Source of the DNA: Cyanodermella asteris
Taxonomy: Eukaryota > Ascomycota > Lecanoromycetes > Ostropales > Stictidaceae
NCBI GenBank assembly: GCA_900618795.1
Contig: UYJD01000015.1
Span: 503,034-567,033, forward strand
Length of the DNA: 64,000 nucleotides
Direction: 5' to 3'
Part shown: one piece after another, positions 62,519 through 64,000 of the stretch
How the letters are laid out: every line of letters starts with the position of its first letter
Numbering within the stretch: the stretch's first letter is position 1
Made by a program: the position numbers and the translations under genes
The notes under the pieces: generated by a model
The model's input: only the letters and a program-made list of their open reading frames with translations
What the model was told of the DNA's origin: nothing
Databases searched by the model: none

Positions 62519-64000
62519 ATGGCTGCTACGCTGAGCAGAGTCGGCAATGACAGCAGGGTCACCATTGCGACTACCGCTACCGCCTTTACACAGCAAGATG
62601 AGAAAGCGTATCAACAAAGCACCGAATCCCAGACCACGATTCCCCCAGCACCGAAGGATGGGGCCAGCCCGCGACCGGCTGGAGATGAGATTGTGTATCC
62701 ATCGACGAGCAAGCAGATTATCACCATGATCTCAATCGCAATCGTCGTCTTCCTCATATCCCTCGATCGCACTATGTTGGGAACAGCGACGCCAACCATC
62801 ACGAATGAGTTCAACTCCATATCGCAAGTGGGATGGTATGCATCGTCATACATGCTGACCAGTAAGTGCCACTCAACAAGAAACTTGTAGCGCGAGACTG
62901 CTAACGATATATAGTGGCTGCATTCATGCTTTTGTTCGGGCGAATCTACACCTTCTACAACCCCAAGATTGTCTTCATGTCTTGCATCTCGCTCTTCGAG
63001 ATTGGCTCTGCAGTTTCAGGCGCGGCCCCCAACTCGGTAGCTTTCATCATTGGACGTGCCATTTCTGGCATAGGCGCCAGCGCTATCATGGGTGGAGTGT
63101 AAGTACATCAATCAGCCCTTCGCGTGAGCACCTACTGACTGACATTCATAGTATGGTCATCATCTTCGTCACCGTTCCACTTAATCGTCGGCCCCTTTTC
63201 CAAGCTTCCATGAGCGTCATCTGGGGAATTTCTTCCGTCGCAGGTCCCCTCCTCGGCGGTGCATTCACCACCAAAGTCACCTGGCGCTGGTGCTTCTATA
63301 TCAACCTCCCTTTCGGTGGTCTCGTCCTCGCATATCTATTCTTCTTCCTACACATGCCAGCAGCGCGAGAAGCCGAGCTCCCAACCAAAGAGAAGCTCCT
63401 CAAGCTCGACCCCTTCGGCACCGCAGTCCTCATCCCCTGTATCGTCTGCCTCCTGCTAGCGCTTCAATGGGGTGGCAGCCAATACGCCTGGTCCGACTGG
63501 CGCATCATCCTCCTCTTAGTGCTTTTCGCCGTCCTCCTCATCGCCTTTATCAGCGTCCAAAACTGGAAACAAGAGAGCGCCACAATCCCCCCTCGCCTCC
63601 TCAAGCAACGCACAATCGCCTTCGCAGCCACCGCAAACCTCTTCTCCGGCGCCAGCCTGACGATCATCACTTACTACCTTCCAATCTGGTTCCAAGCCAT
63701 CCAGCGCGTCGACCCCGTCAACTCTGGTATCCGCGTGCTTCCAATGGTCATTGCCCTCATGATCGCATCCGCCATCACCGGTGCCTCGGTCAGCCGCATC
63801 GGGTATTACACGCCCTTCATGATCGCGGGCTTCGCCATCATGACCGTCGGTACCGGGCTGCTTAGCTTGCTCACGCCGTCCGCGACCACGGGCCAATGGC
63901 TCGGCTACCAAGTTCCTTTCGGCTTCGGCCTGGGCATGGCAATGCAACAAGCCAACATCGCCGCCCAAACCGTCCTCGATCGAAAGGACATTGGCACCGG
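62519..64000 (+). CDS. DHA2-type MFS drug:H+ antiporter, cut by window end
   Basis: Plasma-membrane efflux transporter of the 14-helix DHA2 group, by family. Exons so far: 62519-62861, 62915-63098, 63152 to beyond 64000 (introns 53 nt each; donors GTAAGT, acceptors ATATAG and TCATAG). About 60 polar N-terminal residues precede helix 1. Motif D1-like [13 protein letters not shown] sits in helix 1, and the loop after helix 2 reads [11 protein letters not shown]. Helix 4 has [11 protein letters not shown], and antiporter motif C G-P-L-L-G-G-A-F follows in helix 5, then [13 protein letters not shown], the hallmark of the group. About 451 residues lie in the window; the last helices are missing. 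Neighbours give no hint of the substrate. Confidence 0.93.

Noticed and set aside
1-64000. Retroelement, DNA transposon, CRISPR or prophage-like features
   Set aside because: I looked for terminal repeats, polymerase or transposase motifs, and regularly spaced direct repeats. Only the degenerate 60-bp arrays and the coding 36-bp repeat were found, and neither has the parts of such elements.
1-64000. Secondary-metabolite cluster
   Set aside because: Transporters, a GST-like and a decarboxylase-like gene occur, but they are far apart among housekeeping genes, and no synthase, terpene cyclase or P450 is present.

Overview
The window looks like nuclear chromosomal DNA of a filamentous ascomycete (Pezizomycotina; a dothideomycete is my guess, not proven). 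Introns are short (about 46-75 nt) with GTANGT-type donors and CTAAC/CTGAC-type branch sites. Genes lie on both strands with 0.1-1.6 kb between them. Marker families are fungal: Pal1, a fungal rhodopsin-like membrane protein, Git1, Pfa5 and a DUF5321-type protein. I rebuilt 14 spliced models by eye (one open at the window edge); exon coordinates are in the entries.

Left part (1-16.7 kb): the 3' end of an MFS-type transporter at the edge; a phosphatidylserine-decarboxylase-like gene with two mutually compensating frame changes; a Cys-rich GPI-type surface protein; Ost1/ribophorin I; a Git1-like permease; a Bcs1-like AAA ATPase that cannot be read without a stop; mitochondrial rRNA 2'-O-methyltransferase Mrm2; an ER DnaJ (Scj1-like) ending in RDEL; and a small cytochrome b5-like protein.

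Middle part (16.7-44.4 kb): ribosomal protein eL42; a 2H phosphodiesterase; a rhodopsin-like seven-helix protein; two small ORFs (one with zinc-finger cysteines); a GST-like protein; a Gly-rich 'beta-flanking' type protein; a Pfa5-type palmitoyltransferase flanked by inverted, degenerate repeat arrays; DNA polymerase eta; a 1710-residue coiled-coil protein with one membrane segment that I do not recognise; a Gyp2-like TBC RabGAP; and a poorly resolved zinc-finger locus.

Right part (44.4-64 kb): FACT subunit Pob3, a G-patch protein, separase, a DUF5321-like mitochondrial protein, exportin-T (Los1), Pal1, and a DHA2 drug transporter cut by the window end.

Most genes are housekeeping. I see no secondary-metabolite cluster, intact transposon, tRNA, rRNA or CRISPR array. 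Loose themes (ER/N-glycosylation: Ost1 and Scj1; mitochondrion: Mrm2, Bcs1-like, DUF5321; DNA/chromatin: Pol eta, Pob3, separase) do not form a physical pathway cluster. I found no convincing undescribed multigene system. The best leads are the inverted arrays around the Pfa5-type gene, the unrecognised coiled-coil membrane protein, the zinc-finger locus near 43.5 kb, and the two apparently damaged genes at 1.9-3.1 and 10.6-12.4 kb.
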